Notes: generated by a model from the letters alone, not told the origin. 64,000 nt of DNA from Methylococcaceae bacterium (GCA_030693065.1 JAUYBL010000007.1:142710-206709); one strand, 5' to 3'; counted from the first letter of the stretch, positions 44,460 to 56,016 are shown. Made by a program: numbers and translations.

Positions 44460-46351
44460 TCATGCGCAATTTGTTTTTTATCTTGGTGCTTGCGTTGTTA
44501 CCAGGTGGAGTGAGTGCGCAGAGCCAAGGCTTGATTGCATTGTGTTATCACAACATCGCCGCCGAGTGGGATGGCGATCCGATGACCACGACCCGCGATC
44601 AATTTCAGGCGCAAATGGCGTGGCTGAAAGCGCAGGGCTATCAGCCAATTAGCGTGCAACAGCTCATCAGCGCCCGTAAGCAACATCAATCCTTGCCTGA
44701 AAAGCCGGTGTTGCTGACCTTTGATGACGGTCATGCCGGGTTTTACGAACATGCCTTTCCGCTGCTTAAACAATTCAATTTTCCGGCAGTATTAGCGCTT
44801 GTTACCGATTGGCTGGAAACGCCGACGAATCAACAAGTGCATTACGATACCGGCTTAAAACCACGCAGTGATTTTTTAACCTGGTCGCAGGTTGATCAGA
44901 TGAGCGCGTCTGGTTTGTTAGAAGTCGCTTCGCATAGCCATGATCTTCATCACGGTATTAGCGGCAATCCTTTTGGTGATCTACAGCCTGCCGCAACTAC
45001 CAGGCGTTACGATACTATCGAGCAAAGTTATGAATCCGACGAACAGTTCCACCAGCGCATAAAATCCGATTTGCAACAAAGCTCGGATATTGTCTTCAAA
45101 CATCTGAAACTTAGGCCTAGAGTCATGGTCTGGCCATTTGGAGAATTTAATCGTGAAACGCTGGACATAGCGCAGAGCCTTGGCTTTAGCTTGTCGATGA
45201 GCTTGCAGGAAGGCAGTAATAACCAGATTGATTCCCCGGTTATCAAACGTTACCTGGTTAGAAATAATCCCAACTTGGCTGAATTTATCCGCGACATACG
45301 CAATATCGATGTTGTGCCGCCTATTCGTGTGGTCCAGGTTGATATGGATTACATTTATGACGCAGACCCTGAGCAAACCCGTCGAAATCTTGGGGAACTG
45401 TTGGATAGAATCAAAGCGATGCATATTAATACGGTGTATTTGCAGGCTTTTTCTGACCAAAATGGCGACGGCAATGCCGATGCGATGTACTTCGCCAATC
45501 GACATTTACCGATGCGGGCGGACTTGTTTAGTCATGTGGCCTGGCAATTGATTACCCGTGCGCGGGTCAAGGTCTATGCTTGGATGCCGGTGTTATCGTT
45601 TCCGCTTGATACGCCTGATGATTGGTGGGTGCATGAGTTTGACCACGACCACAATGCCCAGCCAATATTAAGCAAGCATAACTATCGACGTTTATCGCCG
45701 TTTCACCATGGAGCGCGCAAGATTGTTAGCGAGATTTACCAGGATTTGGCTAAAACCAGTCACTTTGCCGGTTTGCTGTTTCATGATGATGCTTTGCTGA
45801 CCGATTTTGAGGATGCCAATCCAGCGGCGTTACTGCATCTCAAGGGCTTAACGCCAGAACAGCAAAGCGGACTCAAAATAGCCGCATTAGCCGGGTGGAC
45901 TAAAACGATGGCGGATCAGGTTCGCTATTATCGACCTGATATTAAAACCGCCAGAAATCTGTACGCTAATGTGGTGATGAATCCAAATAGCAGCACATGG
46001 TTTGCGCAATCGTTGCCCAGTTTTTTACAAAATTACGATTACACCGCTGTGATGGCGATGCCTTTTTTAGAAAATGCCTCAGAACCTATGTCTTGGCTGG
46101 AAACGTTGGTTAAGAAAATAACGGCTTATCCGCAAGGCTTGCAAAAGACCGTCTTCGAGCTGCAAGCTGTTGATTGGCGGAGTAAACAAAAAGTCCCCGA
46201 CGCCACACTGGCTGAGCAAATGTCCTTATTGCGGCGGCTTGATGCTTTTAATTACGGCTATTACCCGGATGATTTTCATCTCGATAAGCCTTCGCTAGAT
46301 ATGCTCAAAATCCAGCTATCTCTTCCTCAAAACGTAACTGACCACCCATGA
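44456..46351 (+). CDS. pgaB: PgaB, poly-beta-1,6-N-acetylglucosamine N-deacetylase
   Basis: This 631-residue periplasmic protein has a signal peptide (1-20), a NodB-type deacetylase domain (about 25-290; LIALCYHNI, VLLTFDDGHAGFYEH with the metal Asp pair, EVASHSHDLHHG with the metal His pair, WPFGEFN) and a C-terminal GHL13 hydrolase-like domain (VVQVDMDYIYDADPEQT, NTVYLQAFSDQNGDG). Partial deacetylation is needed for export. Overlaps pgaC by 4 bp. Confidence 0.95.
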   Translation: MIMRNLFFILVLALLPGGVSAQSQGLIALCYHNIAAEWDGDPMTTTRDQFQAQMAWLKAQGYQPISVQQLISARKQHQSLPEKPVLLTFDDGHAGFYEHAFPLLKQFNFPAVLALVTDWLETPTNQQVHYDTGLKPRSDFLTWSQVDQMSASGLLEVASHSHDLHHGISGNPFGDLQPAATTRRYDTIEQSYESDEQFHQRIKSDLQQSSDIVFKHLKLRPRVMVWPFGEFNRETLDIAQSLGFSLSMSLQEGSNNQIDSPVIKRYLVRNNPNLAEFIRDIRNIDVVPPIRVVQVDMDYIYDADPEQTRRNLGELLDRIKAMHINTVYLQAFSDQNGDGNADAMYFANRHLPMRADLFSHVAWQLITRARVKVYAWMPVLSFPLDTPDDWWVHEFDHDHNAQPILSKHNYRRLSPFHHGARKIVSEIYQDLAKTSHFAGLLFHDDALLTDFEDANPAALLHLKGLTPEQQSGLKIAALAGWTKTMADQVRYYRPDIKTARNLYANVVMNPNSSTWFAQSLPSFLQNYDYTAVMAMPFLENASEPMSWLETLVKKITAYPQGLQKTVFELQAVDWRSKQKVPDATLAEQMSLLRRLDAFNYGYYPDDFHLDKPSLDMLKIQLSLPQNVTDHP

Positions 46352-47709
46352 ATTCGCTTAACGCATTTTTTGACGGCGCAATCTTGCCGAGTATTAATCA
46401 AGTCATCATTTTTCTTGGTGGTGTATGGCACTCTTTTATTGCCAATGGCAGCTTTATCCTGAAAGCATGGATCGATGCTCTGCTTGATTTTGCATTTTAT
46501 TACCCGCTATTCATGGCCTATCTGTGGATGATTGGTGCTTTGATTTATTACTTTCATTGGGAAAAAAACGCCGCTTACGATCCCGAGCAAGTACCTGAAT
46601 TATCTGCCTACCCAGGGGTATCGATTATCGTGCCCTGTCATAACGAAGGTCGCGATTTACACGACACCATCGAATACTTACTGCTGCAAAAATATCCAAA
46701 TTTCGAAATTATTGCCGTAAACGATGGCAGTACTGACGACACCCTGGAAATTTTGCTAACGCTTGCCGAACAACATAAACAAGTCCGTGTTATCAACCTG
46801 GAACTTAATCAAGGCAAAGCTATTGCGATGAAGACCGGCGCCTTGTTTTCTAAAAACGAATATCTGGTGTGTATTGATGGAGATGCATTGCTGGCGCCGG
46901 AAGCAACGCATTGGATAATGCAGCACTTTTTGTCCGGTCATCGAGTGGCCGCTGTGACTGGCAATCCACGTATTCGCACGCGTTCGACGCTATTGGGTAA
47001 AATTCAGGTCGGTGAATTTTCGGCCATCATCGGTTTAATCAAGAGGGCGCAACGGGTTTATGGACGTATTTTTACTGTCTCAGGCGTTGTTACTGGCTTT
47101 AGAAAATCGGCGCTGCATCGGGTTGGCTATTGGAGTAACGACATGGTTACCGACGATATTGACATCAGTTGGAAGCTACAGTTGGATCATTGGGATATTC
47201 GTTTCGAACCGAATGCTTTGTGTTGGATACTCATGCCGGAAACATTGGGCGGCTTATGGCGGCAAAGATTGCGCTGGGCGCAGGGTGGTGCAGAGGCACT
47301 CATTCGTTATTACAAAAAACTGGGATTATGGAAGTCGAGACGAATGTGGGGTGTTTATTTAGAGTATCTCACCAGCGTTTTTTGGTCTTACACCATGATG
47401 GCGGTGTTTATCTTGTGGTCGTTAGATTGGTTTATCGATTTGCCTGAAGCGTTGGTCATTCCCACACTAATTCCTAGTTGGGGCGGTGTGCTTCTGGGTA
47501 TTACTTGTTTAGTGCAATTTGCGGTCAGTTTGATTATCGATTCACGCTATGAAAAGAACTTAGGCAAAACTTACTACTGGATGATTTGGTACCCGTTGGT
47601 CTATTGGATAATCAATGTCTTAACTGCTGTGTTTGGTTTAATTAAAGCAATTATCAAAAAACGTAACACCCGTGCTGTTTGGGTCAGCCCTGATCGAGGT
47701 ATCCGATGA
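46348..47709 (+). CDS. pgaC: PgaC, poly-beta-1,6-N-acetylglucosamine synthase
   Basis: This 453-residue GT2 glycosyltransferase sits in the inner membrane with spans at about residues 13-30, 41-70 and three to four near the C-terminus. The catalytic series is NDGSTDD, DGDALLAPEA, TDDIDISWKLQ and QRLRWAQGG. It polymerises UDP-GlcNAc and translocates the chain. Overlaps pgaD by 4 bp. Confidence 0.96.
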   Translation: MNSLNAFFDGAILPSINQVIIFLGGVWHSFIANGSFILKAWIDALLDFAFYYPLFMAYLWMIGALIYYFHWEKNAAYDPEQVPELSAYPGVSIIVPCHNEGRDLHDTIEYLLLQKYPNFEIIAVNDGSTDDTLEILLTLAEQHKQVRVINLELNQGKAIAMKTGALFSKNEYLVCIDGDALLAPEATHWIMQHFLSGHRVAAVTGNPRIRTRSTLLGKIQVGEFSAIIGLIKRAQRVYGRIFTVSGVVTGFRKSALHRVGYWSNDMVTDDIDISWKLQLDHWDIRFEPNALCWILMPETLGGLWRQRLRWAQGGAEALIRYYKKLGLWKSRRMWGVYLEYLTSVFWSYTMMAVFILWSLDWFIDLPEALVIPTLIPSWGGVLLGITCLVQFAVSLIIDSRYEKNLGKTYYWMIWYPLVYWIINVLTAVFGLIKAIIKKRNTRAVWVSPDRGIR

Positions 47710-48161
47710 AAGACCTCATCATAAATACGCCTTCGCTACAAAGCATCAAGCAAAAATACGTATCAGCGTTGCTTACCTTCGTTTTTTGGGTGGTGTGGAT
47801 ATTTTTATGGACGCCGCTGGTGACCTTGATCGGGTGGATATTAGGGGTTGATTTGGTAATTTTCCAAATGATCGAATTAGGCGGCTATCAAGGCGTTGTC
47901 GCAGACTTTATAGTATTTTTACTGTGTGTAGCGTTGATGGGCGGGGCTTTGGCAATATGGGCAGGGTACAATTTTGTTCGCTTCAGAAATGTTGATCGCA
48001 GAACGCCGTTGCCACCTGTAACTAACAGCCAATTGGCTGAATTTTTTAAGGTTAACGAAGTACTTTTATCTACACAGCAACAGACCCAGTGCCTGTCAGT
48101 CAGCTTTGATGATGAGGGCAATATTATTTCCAGTACAAAAATAGTGGGTAAAACCTCGTAG
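47706..48161 (+). CDS. pgaD: PgaD, small subunit of the PGA synthase
   Basis: This 151-residue protein has two membrane spans (about 20-45, FVFWVVWIFLWTPLVTLIGW, and 65-90) and a soluble tail. Sequence conservation of PgaD is low, so the call rests on size, topology and position after pgaC. In E. coli it binds c-di-GMP jointly with PgaC. An imperfect TAGGTC/GACCTA inverted repeat straddles its stop. Confidence 0.85.
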   Translation: MKDLIINTPSLQSIKQKYVSALLTFVFWVVWIFLWTPLVTLIGWILGVDLVIFQMIELGGYQGVVADFIVFLLCVALMGGALAIWAGYNFVRFRNVDRRTPLPPVTNSQLAEFFKVNEVLLSTQQQTQCLSVSFDDEGNIISSTKIVGKTS

Positions 48162-48223
48162 GTCTAATTGTTTGCTTGACCTAGAATGTCCGCTATTTCC
48201 TTTCTTTTACGAGACCTTCAGTT

Positions 48224-49042
48224 GTGGAAACTTTTACCAATATTCGTGCGCTTATTATTGATATGGACGGCGTGCTTTGGCATGGTGCTGAGCCTATGCC
48301 GGGCTTGTGCGAGTTTTTTCAAACGCTGCGGGAGCTACGTATTCCGTTTATTCTTGCCACCAATAATGCGCGTTCGACTGCTGCGGAATACATTATTAAG
48401 CTTGCCAAAATGGGCGTGACTGTTGTCATAGACGAAGTGTTGACGTCATCAATGGCGACAGCTCAATACTTATCCGAGCATTTTGAGCCGCAAGCAACCA
48501 AGGTTTATGTGGTAGGTGAGGCTGGTGCGACCGAACCGTTGCTGGCGCATGGCTTCACCTTAACTTGTTTGTATGAGCCGGGTGCTGATTTGGTTGTGTG
48601 CGGCATGGATCAAACGATTACCTGGGATAAGCTGGCAACGGCGACACTCAATATTCGTGCTGGGGCAATGTTTGTCGGCACCAATGGTGATGTGACTCTA
48701 CCTACAGAGCGAGGGCAAACGCATGGTAATGGCGCGATTTTGGCGGCGTTACAGGCAGCTACCGATGTTAAACCGTTGGTTATTGGCAAGCCTGAGCCGA
48801 TTATGTATCAGCAAGCTTTAAGCATTCTGGGGGCTGATCCGGCAACAACCGTGGCAATCGGTGACCGTCTTGATACTGATATTTTGGGGGCTGTTCGTAC
48901 CGGTATTCGCAGTTTAATGGTGTTATCCGGGGTATCGACTGAGCAAGACTTGGCGGTGTCAGATTTTCAGCCAACCTGGGTGTTACCCGATATTATCGAA
49001 GTCACCAAGGCTTTGCGCGGCGAGTCAGTTAACTGGCGTTAA
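48224..49042 (+). CDS. HAD-superfamily IIA (NagD-like) phosphatase
   Basis: This 272-residue hydrolase has motif I IIDMDGVLWHG, motif II ATNNAR, motif III GKPEPIMYQQAL and the acidic pair GDRLDTDILGA, the set of NagD/PGP-type HAD phosphatases. It probably removes phosphate from a sugar, glycolate or nucleotide. The start is a GTG codon; no strong ribosome site is visible. It stands alone after pgaD. Confidence 0.92.
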   Translation: METFTNIRALIIDMDGVLWHGAEPMPGLCEFFQTLRELRIPFILATNNARSTAAEYIIKLAKMGVTVVIDEVLTSSMATAQYLSEHFEPQATKVYVVGEAGATEPLLAHGFTLTCLYEPGADLVVCGMDQTITWDKLATATLNIRAGAMFVGTNGDVTLPTERGQTHGNGAILAALQAATDVKPLVIGKPEPIMYQQALSILGADPATTVAIGDRLDTDILGAVRTGIRSLMVLSGVSTEQDLAVSDFQPTWVLPDIIEVTKALRGESVNWR

Positions 49043-49047
49043 TTAAC

Positions 49048-49635
49048 TCAATTAAGCCGGGCACGATAAGCGCGCATCAGCGCTAAAAATGCCAAAAAAT
49101 CATAAAAGCCATGAATAATCACTGGTGTCAGTAGATTTCTGTCGCCGGTAATATCCATCGATAGCCCCAGATAAATGCCCACTATCATTGCCAGCAGTCC
49201 GTACATTGGCGTTAGTGCATGTGCCAAACCAAAAATAAGATTACTGCCGATTAAGCCTGCGTTTACGCCCCAGGCGGATTCTATCCAGGGCTGAATGACG
49301 CCGCGAAATAATAACTCTTCTGACAGTCCGGCAATGCCAGCCAACACCAGTAAGTCCGTCCAGTGATAGCGGTGTAAGCTTGGTCCTAATGTGTCCAGCA
49401 GTAATGTGCGAATTTTTGTTAATGAATTTACCTGAATTTGTTCCATGGCTAAAAACAGCAAATACAGCGGTACCGTACCGATTAAGCCGATCGCGATGGC
49501 GCTTTCGGAAAAGTGCAGATCCGTAAACGGATTGATGTCAGCTACCCAGCCTAAGGCCATGGCAACGAGGATCAATGCGCCTTCAAAAACACAGGCTTTT
49601 TTATAAAATTGCTCAGGGTCGAATGATTGATTCAT
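49048..49635 (-). CDS. CPBP-family intramembrane metalloprotease
   Basis: This 195-residue membrane protein has four to five spans and the CPBP (CAAX protease, PF02517) motifs: EExxxR at E106-E107-R111 (SEELLFRG), FxxxH around H139 (IFGLAHAL), and HxxxD-like HGFYDF near the C-terminus. Many members process or protect against bacteriocins, or process prenylated proteins. It is convergent with the HAD gene, 5 bp apart. Confidence 0.87.
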   Translation of the reverse strand: MNQSFDPEQFYKKACVFEGALILVAMALGWVADINPFTDLHFSESAIAIGLIGTVPLYLLFLAMEQIQVNSLTKIRTLLLDTLGPSLHRYHWTDLLVLAGIAGLSEELLFRGVIQPWIESAWGVNAGLIGSNLIFGLAHALTPMYGLLAMIVGIYLGLSMDITGDRNLLTPVIIHGFYDFLAFLALMRAYRARLN

Positions 49636-49714
49636 TAGCGTGATTTCAGTGAGTTACAGTCAGGTTGCGCAAGTTTGCTAAAATGCCCACCCTATCTCTA
49701 ATTTGGTGTTTGGT

Positions 49715-49972
49715 ATGTTTTGTTATATCTACAAAAGTCTTAAAAAAGAACAGCTGTATTTGTATATTGACAGTAAAGATGATTTTTCCAAAGTGCCGGA
49801 AGCGCTTTTTAACAGCTTCGGTAAGCTGGAGTTTGTGATGGAGCTGGAATTACATCCAGACCGTAAGCTGGCCAAAGAAGACGTGCTGAAAGTCATCAGC
49901 AGTCTGGATGAGAAAGGATTTTTTGTGCAATTGCCGCCAACAAATTTACCTACTCCGGCAACACTGCAATAA
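49715..49972 (+). CDS. ycgL: YcgL domain protein
   Basis: This 85-residue protein has the YcgL pattern MFCYIYKSLKKEQLYLYID, then FGKLEFVMELELHPDRKLAKE and FFVQLPP. YcgL is a small conserved gammaproteobacterial domain of unknown function. I chose the ATG at 49715, as the family begins MFC; the longer frame uses a TTG. Confidence 0.9.
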   Translation: MFCYIYKSLKKEQLYLYIDSKDDFSKVPEALFNSFGKLEFVMELELHPDRKLAKEDVLKVISSLDEKGFFVQLPPTNLPTPATLQ

Positions 49973-49998
49973 CAAGGCTTTCTAAAATCAACTAATTT

Positions 49999-50036
49999 AA
50001 GCCGTTCAGGTTCGACAGGCTCGCCACGAACGGCTT
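49999..50036. repeat. Palindrome with AAGCCGTTC arms
   Basis: AAGCCGTTC pairs with GAACGGCTT around a 20-nt loop containing GTTCGACAGGCTCG. The same CGTTC...GTTCGACA...GAACG theme recurs at 3270-3440, 32985-33045 and 50735-50765. It lies between convergent ycgL and dcd and could stop both transcripts. Confidence 0.6.
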
Positions 50037-50046
50037 CTAAGCAGCC

Positions 50047-50613
50047 TTAGGCTTTAGGCAAGGTCACGCCGGTTTGCCCCTGATATTTTCCGCCTCTATC
50101 TTTGTAAGAGGTTTCACAAACTTCATCGCCGCCGAAAAACAGCATTTGCGCCACGCCTTCGTTAGCGTAAATCTTTGCCGGTAAGGTGGTGGTGTTGGAA
50201 AATTCTAAAGTTACATGGCCTTCCCATTCCGGCTCTAATGGCGTCACGTTAACAATAATACCGCAACGGGCATAAGTGGATTTGCCCAGACAGATTGTCA
50301 GCACATCACGAGGAATACGAAAGTATTCAACCGTTCTGGCCAACGCAAACGAGTTGGGTGGGATGATGCAAATATCGGATTTAACATCGACAAAGCTGTT
50401 GGAATCGAAGTCTTTGGGATCAACAATTGCCGAATTGATGTTGGTGAAAATCTTGAACTCATCCGAGCAACGCACATCATAGCCATAACTGGAGGTGCCG
50501 TAAGAGATCACTCGGCCGCGTTCCGAATCTCTGACCTGGCCGCTTTCAAACGGTTCAATCATGCCATGTTGCTCTGCCATACGGCGTATCCACTTGTCCG
50601 ACTTAATGCTCAT
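50047..50613 (-). CDS. dcd: dCTP deaminase
   Basis: This 188-residue enzyme deaminates dCTP to dUTP for thymidylate synthesis. Features are [54 protein letters not shown] and the active-site block [29 protein letters not shown], quoted as GKSTYARCG and [10 protein letters not shown]. Length is exactly that of the family. Confidence 0.97.
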   Translation of the reverse strand: MSIKSDKWIRRMAEQHGMIEPFESGQVRDSERGRVISYGTSSYGYDVRCSDEFKIFTNINSAIVDPKDFDSNSFVDVKSDICIIPPNSFALARTVEYFRIPRDVLTICLGKSTYARCGIIVNVTPLEPEWEGHVTLEFSNTTTLPAKIYANEGVAQMLFFGGDEVCETSYKDRGGKYQGQTGVTLPKA

Positions 50614-50704
50614 GAGGTGCTGCTACCTGGTTGGATGAAAGTGCAGAATTTTATCATAGACGGCTAGTGCTGACTGCTTTGGAAACAAGGGTAAGAGGGA
50701 ATTG

Positions 50705-50837
50705 CTAGGGAAGCGCTGATTAAATCGATTTCGTTCATGGTTCGACAAGCTCACCACGAACGAAATCAATAAGTTACCGTTTATCCTGAGCTGTGAGCTT
50801 GTCGAACAGTCGAAGGATTTATTCAGCACATCCCTAG
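50705..50837. repeat. 133-bp MITE-like element with 22-bp terminal inverted repeats
   Basis: The ends CTAGGGAAGCGCTGATTAAA-TC (50705-50726) and GATTTATTCAGCACATCCCT-AG (50816-50837) match at 19 of 22 positions. Inside, GTTCGACAAGCTCACC and GTGAGCTTGTCGAAC form a second inverted pair. There is no open frame. It fills the dcd-amtB gap. Confidence 0.7.
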
Positions 50838-50857
50838 TGGACGACGAGGTGTGGCTT

Positions 50858-52141
50858 TTATAAATCGAGGTAGCCGGTTTCTTCGTGTAGCACGTTATCA
50901 AGACCTTCGACTTCTTCATCACTGGAAACGCGCAGTCCCAGCCATTTATCCAGTACTTTCAAAATCAAATAACTGAATATGCCGCTCCAAACCGCAGTCA
51001 CGACAATCGCCAATGCCTGAATACCGACTTGATGGGGAATGGACACGCCTTCTGCCAGCCCTAGTCCGCCCATGTTACTGGCAGCAAAGACACCGGTTAA
51101 TAAAGATCCGGTCACACCACCGACGCCATGCACTGGAAATACGTCCAAAGAATCGTCAATTTTAAGTGTGCGTTTAAAATATTGCGTGGCATAAAAACAG
51201 ACTACGCCAGCCGTCACACCAATAACCAATGCACCGGCCGGACCGACAAAACCTGACGCCGGTGTGATAGTGCCAAGACCCGCAACCATACCGGTGACAA
51301 TACCTAATACGCTGGGTTTGCCAAAACGCAGCCATTCGATGGTCATCCAGGTTAATGCACCTGAAGCTGCACCAATATGAGTGACCAGCATCGCCATACC
51401 TGCATGACCGTCAGCTGTGAGCGCGCTACCGGCATTAAACCCAAACCAGCCGACCCAAAGCATGCCCGCGCCGGTGACTACCATGGTCATATTATGAGGA
51501 GGCATTGCTGTGTTAGGAAAGCCTTTGCGCTTGCCTATAACCAACGCTGATACCAACGCGGCCACACCGGCGCTGACATGAATGACAATGCCACCGGCAA
51601 AATCCATCGCACCTAGCTGCGCCAGCCAGCCGCCACCCCACATCCAATGGCACACAGGTAAATAAACCAAACACAGCCACAAGCCACTAAACCACAGCAT
51701 CGCGGAAAACCTCATGCGCTCAGCAAAGGCACCGACGATGAGCGCCGGAGTAATGATGGCAAAGGTCATTTGAAACATGAAATAGACGGTTTCAGGGATG
51801 TCGCCGACTAATGCGGAAGTGGTTAGATCAGGTAAAAACGCTTTGCTGAAGCCGCCGATGATTTGTTGCAAATCACCGCCATCGCTGTAGATGAGGCTGT
51901 AAACGCCGACCAGCCAAAGTATGGACACCAGGCAGGTGATCGCAAAACATTGCATCAATACGGATAAAACGTTTTTACTTCTGACTAAGCCAGCATAAAA
52001 CAAAGACAGCCCTGGAATGGTCATAAACAAGACCAGTGCTGTGGAGGTCAATACCCAAGCGGTATTAGCCTGATTTAATGTGTTCGCCAGAGCTAACCCT
52101 GGGGAAAATAGCAGGGTAAAAAAAAATACTTTGTTAAACAC
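50858..52141 (-). CDS. amtB: Ammonium transporter AmtB, second copy
   Basis: This 427-residue ammonium channel has about eleven spans after a signal peptide (VFFFTLLFSPGLALA). Family signatures include AGLVRSKNVLSVLMQC, CHWMWGGGWLAQLGAMDFAGG, GGIVIHVSAGVAALVSAL and FPVHGVGGVTGSLLTGVFA (pore His). The start is a GTG at 52141, 1 bp after the glnK2 stop with GAGGAAG upstream; a long upstream extension of the open frame is only the antiphase of glnK2. It forms a glnK-amtB pair, and lies last in the nitrogen operon. Confidence 0.94.
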   Translation of the reverse strand: MFNKVFFFTLLFSPGLALANTLNQANTAWVLTSTALVLFMTIPGLSLFYAGLVRSKNVLSVLMQCFAITCLVSILWLVGVYSLIYSDGGDLQQIIGGFSKAFLPDLTTSALVGDIPETVYFMFQMTFAIITPALIVGAFAERMRFSAMLWFSGLWLCLVYLPVCHWMWGGGWLAQLGAMDFAGGIVIHVSAGVAALVSALVIGKRKGFPNTAMPPHNMTMVVTGAGMLWVGWFGFNAGSALTADGHAGMAMLVTHIGAASGALTWMTIEWLRFGKPSVLGIVTGMVAGLGTITPASGFVGPAGALVIGVTAGVVCFYATQYFKRTLKIDDSLDVFPVHGVGGVTGSLLTGVFAASNMGGLGLAEGVSIPHQVGIQALAIVVTAVWSGIFSYLILKVLDKWLGLRVSSDEEVEGLDNVLHEETGYLDL

Positions 52142-52142
52142 G

Positions 52143-52502
<360 letters not shown>

Positions 52503-52582
52503 CTAAATGTTTGCAATATGGGCGCTCGGCTTTAGTATTCTTAAAGATAGAGACTAAATGCTTGCGCCCACGTTGGCATAGA

Positions 52583-54001
52583 TTACAAATGGTACGCGGT
52601 TTCGCCGTGGCTGGAAACATCCAAACCAACACGCTCAATTTCTTCGCTAACTCTAAGTCCTATTAAGACATCAACCAACTTGTAGGCGATATATGCGACC
52701 ACGCCGGACCACACCAAAGTAATAACAACACCTTCTGCTTGGATCAATAACTGACTACCGATTGAAAAATCTTCCTTGCCGGTACCTCCCAAGCTAGGTG
52801 CGGTAAATACACCAGTTAACAATGCACCGACTATACCACCGACGCCATGTACACCAAATACGTCAAGTGAATCATCCGCACCGAGGATTCTTTTAAGACC
52901 ATTGACACCCCATAGACACAAGAACCCGCCTACCAAACCGATAATAATGGCACCCATAGGCCCTACTGAACCACAGGCCGGAGTGATGGCAACCAAGCCA
53001 GAGACTGCACCTGATGCAGCGCCCAGCATCGATGCTTTGCCCTTGCTCAGCGCTTCACCAGTTGACCAAGCAAGTACTGCTGCAGATGTCGCTACCAGGG
53101 TATTAATAAAAGCTAATGTGGCTCCACCATTGGACTCAAGATTGGAGCCGGCATTAAACCCGAACCAACCCACCCAAAGCAGCGAGGCACCTACCATTGT
53201 CAAAGTGAGGCTATGCGGTGTCATTGCTTCTTTGCCATATCCAATACGCTTACCAACCACATAAGCACCCACTAAGCCGGCTACGGCAGCATTAATATGC
53301 ACTACTGTGCCGCCAGCGAAATCAAGCGCTCCTTTGCCAAGCAGATAGCCACCAGCGCCCCAGACCATGTGGGCAATTGGCAAGTAACTAAAGGTGAACC
53401 AGATAACCGTAAACAACAACACCGCGCTGAATTTGATTCGCTCAGCAAATGAACCAACAATTAGAGCGCAAGTGATACCTGCAAAAGTTGATTGAAACGC
53501 CACAAAGATAAACTCAGGAATTTTGACATTTTCTGTGAAGGTATCAGCGAGTGAGTCAACATTTATGCCTAGTAGAAACAACTTATCAAAATTGCCAATG
53601 ATCAAGCCCTCGCCACCAAAAGCTAGGCTATAACCATATATAACCCAGAGTACAGCAACTAGTGAAAATACCACCATCACTTGGATCAATACCGATAGCA
53701 TGTTCTTACTACGAACTAAACCGCCGTAAAATAAACCTAACCCCGGTATCACCATCATTATCACTAACAAGGTGCTAACCATCATCCAGGCAGTATCGCC
53801 TTTGTCTACTGTCGGTGTAGCGACAGTATCTGTGGTAACGATTGTTACAGTTTCAACTGCTGGTGCAATTGTCTCGGCGACCGGGTTAGCAGGATTTGCC
53901 AATGTTTTAATTTCTACTGCTGATGCCGCTGGTTCCGCCGCTGTAATGCCGGCAAAACTCAGTATTGATAAAAGCATAAATGTACTGATAAGAGATTTCA
54001 T
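52583..54001 (-). CDS. amtB: Ammonium transporter AmtB, first copy, with an extra N-terminal linker
   Basis: This 472-residue Amt-family channel has a signal peptide (1-22) and then a 40-residue Ala/Val/Thr-rich stretch (ASAVEIKTLANPANPVAETI, TVTIVTTDTVATPTV) before the first span DTAWMMVSTLLVIMMVIPGL. Pore motifs are HMVWGAGGYLLGKGALDFAGG, GGTVVHINAAVAGLVGAYVV and FGVHGVGGIVGALLTGVF. It follows glnK1 by 16 bp. The linker makes it longer than amtB2. Confidence 0.94.
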   Translation of the reverse strand: MKSLISTFMLLSILSFAGITAAEPAASAVEIKTLANPANPVAETIAPAVETVTIVTTDTVATPTVDKGDTAWMMVSTLLVIMMVIPGLGLFYGGLVRSKNMLSVLIQVMVVFSLVAVLWVIYGYSLAFGGEGLIIGNFDKLFLLGINVDSLADTFTENVKIPEFIFVAFQSTFAGITCALIVGSFAERIKFSAVLLFTVIWFTFSYLPIAHMVWGAGGYLLGKGALDFAGGTVVHINAAVAGLVGAYVVGKRIGYGKEAMTPHSLTLTMVGASLLWVGWFGFNAGSNLESNGGATLAFINTLVATSAAVLAWSTGEALSKGKASMLGAASGAVSGLVAITPACGSVGPMGAIIIGLVGGFLCLWGVNGLKRILGADDSLDVFGVHGVGGIVGALLTGVFTAPSLGGTGKEDFSIGSQLLIQAEGVVITLVWSGVVAYIAYKLVDVLIGLRVSEEIERVGLDVSSHGETAYHL

Positions 54002-54017
54002 TTTTCCCCCTGGTCGA

Positions 54018-55711
<1,694 letters not shown>

Positions 55712-55800
55712 TTTGAGTTCCTTAAGTGGGTTAAGGTTTTAGTTTCTACTGTCCAAAGACAGTGCAAGTAGGTTTCGGCATAGAAACACTGAAAACAGTA

Positions 55801-55818
55801 ATGCAGCCTTTGTGCCAA
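55801..55818 (-). promoter_or_regulatory. Sigma-54 promoter of the porin-glnK-amtB operon
   Basis: On the minus strand the sequence is TTGGCACAAAGGCTGCAT. TGGCAC and TGCA are in the right register (GG and GC 12 bp apart), one base off the TTGCA consensus. Transcription would start near 55790, about 80 bp before the porin ATG. The gene set (glnK, amtB, porin) is of the type that NtrC controls. Confidence 0.7.
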
Positions 55819-55880
55819 ATCATTAAAAGCATTAAATTCAATTGGTTAGTTGGTAAAGCTATGCCCTATATTATGATTGC

Positions 55881-55927
55881 GCACCAAAATAGAGCATTTA
55901 AAACCAAAAGCAGCCTTAAATTGGTGC
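55881..55927. promoter_or_regulatory. Two NtrC-type enhancer sites
   Basis: The first, GCACCAAAATAGAGC (55881-55895), keeps the GCACCA half-site; the second, GCCTTAAATTGGTGC (55913-55927), keeps the TGGTGC half-site. They are 32 bp apart, equal to the spacing of the classic E. coli glnA enhancer pair, and lie at about -91 to -137 from the predicted start on the minus strand. Confidence 0.6.
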
Positions 55928-56016
55928 GCTACTTGGCAAGTGCAGCAAACCCTCAAAGCTACGTCACACAAGGATGTTCGGTTTTTTAGTGGCTAATCGA
56001 TTAAAAAATGATATGT

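Noticed and set aside
52776-53264. 162-codon plus-strand frame opposite amtB1
   Set aside because: It is antisense to a well-supported ammonium channel and has a Pro/Thr/Ala composition typical of shadow frames.
55980-55993. Possible sigma-54 box for glnA
   Set aside because: Only the GG and GC spacing fits; surrounding bases differ strongly from TGGCAC and TTGCA.
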